Origin: Lasiosphaeria ovina
Taxonomy: Eukaryota; Ascomycota; Sordariomycetes; Sordariales; Lasiosphaeriaceae
Assembly (NCBI GenBank): GCA_033439765.1
Contig: JAULSN010000002.1
Location: 6,138,001 to 6,202,000 of the forward strand
DNA length: 64,000 bases
Reading direction: 5' to 3'
Positions within the stretch are counted from its first letter, which is position 1; every line of letters begins with the position of its first letter. Under the pieces are notes generated by a model. It had not been told where the DNA came from. It saw only the letters and a list, made by a program, of their open reading frames with translations, and did not search any database. Positions 59,756 through 64,000 of this stretch are shown piece after piece. The position numbers and the translations under genes are program-made.

Positions 59756-61006
59756 GTTGGACAAGGGTGGAATTCTATTTGATGGAGTTCAGTACGCAGT
59801 TAGGAGACTACCTAGTACCTAGGAATGGAAGGGTCGGCTAAGGTCGCGGTCATAGTTCCTGATTATCACGTTCACAGTCGCAGGGTCGCGATCCGACAAC
59901 ATCCCGTGTCTTACTTATTATATAGAATAATTATGTCAACCAAATCACGGTTCGTAACTTCGTAGACTGTTTAACGTAACAGGCGACCTGGACCTCCTAT
60001 GTCCTGCTAGGTCTGCCAACGATCGCCAACACAACGGCTCTGAATTACCGGCGACGACAGAGCGGTTTTCGATAACAGCCATCCTTGTGCTCCTCTGGTA
60101 GACGGCAGTGGGATTAACTAAACCCCGACGACTGGACACGGAATAGGAAGTTTGGGATCGCCGCCCTCTGGGTCGCATCGCAACGTGAACGAGCGGGCGC
60201 AACAGCACACAATCAATTGCGGGCAACAATGGGACATGGCGCAACATGCCCTCGGCATTCGCCATGATGGCGTTTCATGCGCCTAGCTGCACCCCGAATG
60301 TCACACGACGGCCAAGCTGCAAAGCTCCATGGCGCAGAGGCAGGCAGGGGTGAACCAACGTCAACCTTGCAGGGCGCTAGGCTGTCGGAGATAACTGTGC
60401 CTGGGTCTGGGCTGTGTTGTGTGGTTCGGTTTCAAGACCGGGTCGTGTGGTTGTTATCAAGCCGGGCACTATGTTACCCCGAGCCTGGTGCGGGAGGTCT
60501 TGTTCGATGGAAGCTGGGCGTGCGGCGACGGAAAAGTCGACCCCTCACGGAGTCGTCACGACATGGAGTGTGGGGGGTATTAGTGGGAAATCGCAATATG
60601 GAGTGCGTATGGGATCATTGATAACAGCCACCTACCCCGACACTTGTAGACGTACATCCGTAATTACAGATCACCTTTGCTTGGTAATCGCCACATCAAG
60701 AGCTGCATCTCTCTCAGATCGAGAATGCAGGGGACGTCGGTGCCAACAAATCATCTCGCCTTCCGAGGAAAGCCAGACAATCTAGACTAGGACCTAATTA
60801 GACTAACCCGGGCCTCCAGAGCCAAGACAAAGTATTCAAGCACTCACATTAAAGACGGCCAAGGACCGCTGCTTTGGACCTAGGAATGGGTTGCCTGTAT
60901 CATAATATCACTGCACTTGCCTACCTATTACCTGACCTACCTACCTGTCTCGATTCACACCTGTCAATCTAATTGATTAGTTGATACTGTCACCTCCAAC
61001 AAAACA
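59756..61006. other. Spacer between the transporter relic and the dioxygenase
   Basis: About 1.25 kb of divergent upstream DNA; no gene seen. ACCTACCTACC-type tract near 60918-60948, close to the dioxygenase promoter. Confidence 0.6.
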
Positions 61007-62347
61007 ATGGCACCCTCAGCTATCAGCGACGCCATTGTCGACGTGGTAGAGCCCAAAAAGGACACGCTCCCGTTGCCAGACGCGACCCGTGAGCGTCTGA
61101 CCAAAGCTGGCATCGACCTGTCCAAGGGCTACCCGTACCGGCCGGCCAAGCCCCTGTACCTGGATGACGTCTACAAGATCCGCGGCGAGGAGCGCGAGTA
61201 CGTAGACGCCGGGACAAGGGCGGACAAGTCCAAGAAGAGCTTGTTGTCGGCGGCAACCAAGGTGACGGACCTGACGGTTCACATCGGCACCGAGATCGAA
61301 GGGCTTCAGCTCAAGGACCTCACCCCTGAGCAACGGGACGAGCTCGCCCTGCTGATCGCCGAGAGAAGCGTTGTGTTTTTTCGAGACCAGGACATCTCGC
61401 CGCAGCAGCAACAGGAGCTGGGCGAGTGGTTTGGCGAGGTCGAGGTCCATGTAAGAAGACACACACTCGCTCATACACACACACAGAGAGAGAAGGAGAA
61501 AGACTGACACTTGCGTGACACAGCCCCAACACCCCCATGTTCCTGGTATTCCAGGCGTAAATATCATTTGGCCAGACCTGTTTGCGCAGGAATTGGGGGC
61601 GCCCAGCTTCCGCAAGCCGGGTGGCGCCTCCAGATGGCACTCGGATCTCGTCCATGAGCTGCAGCCAGCCGGCATTACCCACCTACACAACGACGCCATA
61701 CCTCCCGTCGGTGGCGATACCTTGTGGGCATCGGGATATAGCGCGTACGAGAAGCTCAGCCCAGATTTCCGTGCCTTTCTCGACGGAAAGAAGGCCGTCT
61801 ATCGCTCGGCCCATTCCTATTTGGACCGCGAGAATCCCACGGGCGGTCCCCGCCACATTGAGCGCACCCATCCCCTTGTGCGCGTGCACCCGGCCACGGG
61901 CTGGAAGGCGCTCTGGGTGAACCGGGGCATGACTGACAGGATCGTGGGGCTCGACAAGGCTGAGAGCGACCTCATCCTGAACTACCTGTACGACGTGTAC
62001 GAGAAGAACGTCGACATCCAGGTCCGCTTCAAGTGGACCCCCAACACCAGCGCGCTCTGGGATAACAGGTGAGTCTCTTCGCGGCCTGACTCCTGGGATA
62101 TGCAGGCCAATGATGGGACGGAATAGCCGTGGCTGACACCAGGCACCTCAGGGTCACCATACACAATGCCAGCTGGGACTACGGCGGCCGTTACCCGCGC
62201 CACGGCACACGCGTCACGTCGCTTGCCGAGGTTCCCTACTTTGACCCCAAGGCACCCACCCGTCGCCAGGCTCTTGGGATTCTCGACAAAGGTGAGCAGG
62301 AAGCCTTGGACCTCGTCACTGCTAAGCTCAGGGAGACTTTGCTGTGA
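61007..62347 (+). CDS. TauD-type 2-oxoglutarate/Fe(II)-dependent dioxygenase
   Basis: Predicted 394-aa dioxygenase related to taurine/sulfonate dioxygenases (yeast Jlp1-like). Exons 61007-61450, 61524-62068, 62152-62347. The TauD fold starts near residue 90 (TDLTVHIGTEIEGLQLKDLT). Metal ligands: H187 and D189 in RWHSD, distal H334 in DNRVTIH; R350 (HGTRVTS) is placed to bind 2-oxoglutarate. PPVGGDTLWASGYSAYEKLS and HPATGWKALWVNRGMTDRI are further family hallmarks. The enzyme would hydroxylate a substrate next to a heteroatom, for a sulfonate releasing sulfite, but the true substrate is unknown. The adjacent dead Dal5-type permease may once have imported it. The first intron contains a CA/GA-rich tract. 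Confidence 0.93.
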
Positions 62348-63105
62348 GCTTGGAATTATCCATGGCATTGATTCTCTATATTGCTGAGCGCTCCCTTTTG
62401 TTGGTGGTTGCTTGCGTTGAGGGTGTGCAGTATCAGTTCGGACCTCGCCACGTTTATCGACTCTCACTTCGCTAGAACTCTTTTTTCGCCGTAGTTTAGT
62501 CTTAGTTGCATCGAAGCCAGACTCGAAACTGGGATGGGCTGTTGGACGACCTCATGCGACTGACCAGCTAGTTACCTGCATTAATACATATCATGAGTTG
62601 TATGCATAGACGTATGAAATCGTAAAAGGACTTTGAAAAGGGCCGTTGACACGAGTTGGGATTATTGCCTCTCCTGGTAATTAAGCTGCAAAGTCAAAGA
62701 AACTCGTGGTGGCAGCGAGTCGGCAGAGAAGTTAAAGAATTGCATGCCAAGTCCCGTGTTTTCACGATGTACCTGAAAATGAACCAATCTTCTTTCACCG
62801 CTCATGCACAAGTGAGCTGATGCGGCTAAAGAGATTGGAGCCTGGAACCCGAAGTCGGAAGGAACAGCTGGGCGTGGGCTGTCTGCGAAAAATTGTCACA
62901 TCACATCACACCACCAGCACTGAAAGGGAGTCATTGCCCATTTGCACCTTCCCAAAGGTTCGGGACCATTCTGTTCCTGGTGTTTCCGACCAAGCGGAGC
63001 CTGCCTATTTATTCGTTTGCTGCGTACTTTGCAAAATTCGATCTTGCACAAACGAAGAAAACAGACCCACACTTGGTACGACCAGAACCATTATCCAAAA
63101 ACACA
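62348..63105. other. Spacer upstream of the last gene
   Basis: About 760 bp; dioxygenase 3' UTR and the promoter of the gene at 63106. The last gene's frame stays open upstream of its first well-placed ATG, but that part lacks an ATG. Confidence 0.55.
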
Positions 63106-63927
63106 ATGACAGGAAGCCCAAAAACAGTCTTCTTAGCCCCGGGCTGGGAGTGCCAGGCAGGCTCCGTTCTTCTGGGCAGCGTCTTCACCAACCCGTCACA
63201 GCCGCAGCTTGCTCTCTTCAAGCCCTCTCCCGGCGACATCGACACCACAGTGAAAACATCAGAAAAGGCGACTTTCGCCGCATCTATCGACCCTGCGGGG
63301 GACAGCCGCCCCGGTCTGTTCCGCACATTTCTTCGCTTATTCGGCGTGGGCGACGAGGAGGAAGTACACTACGACCGCAAGACGGTGGAGTGGTACTCGT
63401 TTCGCGGCCTACGTACCGAGTCGTTTGTGCCCAGCGAAGCGCTGAAGCACAAGGCCTTGGCGCAGACGGACCGCGTCGCCCAGTTCTGCCGCGCGAGCGA
63501 CTACAAGGCGTCGGTATACATGGTGACAGGGATCAAGACGATCGAGGGCGCTGGCGTGAAAGCGCCGTCCCGCAAGCGGACGGGATGGCACCTCTCCATC
63601 AACGTCGACGCCCCATCGTGGAATGAACCCAGTGAGCAGGAAGCACCCGGGGAGTCGCCGTCTGTCGTATTTGCTTTTGAATTGTTGGAGCTCAAGCTTT
63701 CGGCGGCGGGCGAGACGATCGATGTGGGAGACGGCTCCGGCTCAGCTACTGGCAGCACTGCCGATGCGCAGAAGACACTGGAACTGGAGTTTGGAGAGGC
63801 CGCGCTTACAGTCGTGGAGGGGTTTGACGAAGAAGATGATGTGCATGTCAGAATTGTTGCCTCGAGCCCGGCAGGCGTTGACCTACTTACGGCAGGGTCG
63901 GCGAGAATAGGCAGTCGACATTATTAA
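63106..63927 (+). CDS. Fungal protein of unknown function, possibly gasdermin-like
   Basis: Predicted 273-aa protein, single exon, start chosen at the ATG in ACACAATGACAGG; the open frame continues upstream without another ATG. It has no signal peptide and no clear membrane helix. Visible features: N-terminal TVFLAPGWECQAGSVLLGSV and FTNPSQPQLALFKPS, a central TFLRLFGVGDEEEVHYDRKT, then YSFRGLRTESFVPSEALK, VYMVTGIKTIEGAGVKAP and SVVFAFELLELKLS, and an acidic C-terminus. The order beta-rich N-terminus, VYMVTG-type strand, then FAF-x-L strand is reminiscent of the gasdermin pore-forming fold and of abundant fungal gasdermin-like proteins (RCD-1/HET-Q1 relatives), but this is from memory of family patterns and unproven. 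A partner protease, if any, would lie beyond 64 kb. Confidence 0.6.
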   Translation: MTGSPKTVFLAPGWECQAGSVLLGSVFTNPSQPQLALFKPSPGDIDTTVKTSEKATFAASIDPAGDSRPGLFRTFLRLFGVGDEEEVHYDRKTVEWYSFRGLRTESFVPSEALKHKALAQTDRVAQFCRASDYKASVYMVTGIKTIEGAGVKAPSRKRTGWHLSINVDAPSWNEPSEQEAPGESPSVVFAFELLELKLSAAGETIDVGDGSGSATGSTADAQKTLELEFGEAALTVVEGFDEEDDVHVRIVASSPAGVDLLTAGSARIGSRHY

Positions 63928-64000
63928 GTTAAAATCTAACCATGTCCATTTCGAATCTCCGATGAATCATTGGGGGGAAATGAATTAAGTTTCTTATGAT
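63928..64000. other. Right edge
   Basis: Seventy-three bases of AT-rich DNA, presumably the 3' UTR of the preceding gene. Confidence 0.5.

Overview
The window is nuclear DNA from a filamentous ascomycete (Pezizomycotina), most likely a Sordariomycete. Genes are intron-poor with 49-130 bp GT-AG introns, spacers are long, and the gene set includes NoxR, scytalone dehydratase (DHN melanin), the ERMES subunit Mdm10, Prp8 and CSB/Rad26. I cannot name the genus from sequence alone. No rRNA, tRNA, CRISPR or prokaryotic element was seen.

Layout. 1-4.8 kb: spacer with a 24-G tract. 4.8-6.7 kb: noxR (+), followed by a spacer holding a short terminal-inverted-repeat element (7.65-8.04 kb). 10.8-12.5 kb: a secreted protein with two beta-trefoil-like units, each preceded by a Kex2-type site (+). 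14.3-30 kb is the dense housekeeping block: ISA2 (+), RPL7 (-) head-to-head with RPS14 (+), eIF3c (-) head-to-head with PRP8 (+). RPL7 intron 2 carries a C/D-box snoRNA whose guide matches 14 nt of large-subunit rRNA. 30-35.7 kb: no recognisable gene. 35.7-36.9 kb: a two-repeat Myb/SANT protein (+) whose 5' part changes reading frame. 37-43.1 kb: no recognisable gene, but a 14-bp minisatellite. 43.2-46.7 kb: RAD26/CSB (+), convergent with a ZIP zinc transporter (-). 50.4-54.8 kb (all -): MDM10 (apparent GC-AG intron), scytalone dehydratase and a DUF2293 protein. 55.8-62.3 kb: an accessory metabolic group of an FMO-like monooxygenase (-), a heavily damaged MFS transporter pseudogene (-) and a TauD-type 2-oxoglutarate dioxygenase (+). 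63.1-63.9 kb: an unassigned fungal protein with a weak resemblance to gasdermin-like proteins (+).

How the genes relate. The 14-30 kb block is core RNA processing, translation and Fe-S assembly; divergent pairs probably share promoters. The FMO, transporter relic and dioxygenase look like the remains of a small catabolic or sulfonate-use cluster that lost its permease. The most noteworthy items are the intronic snoRNA, the transporter pseudogene, the duplicated Kex2-processed trefoil precursor, the TIR element and the possible gasdermin-like gene at the right edge. All splice sites were placed by eye from reading frame, GT-AG signals and remembered family sequences; no alignment was run.
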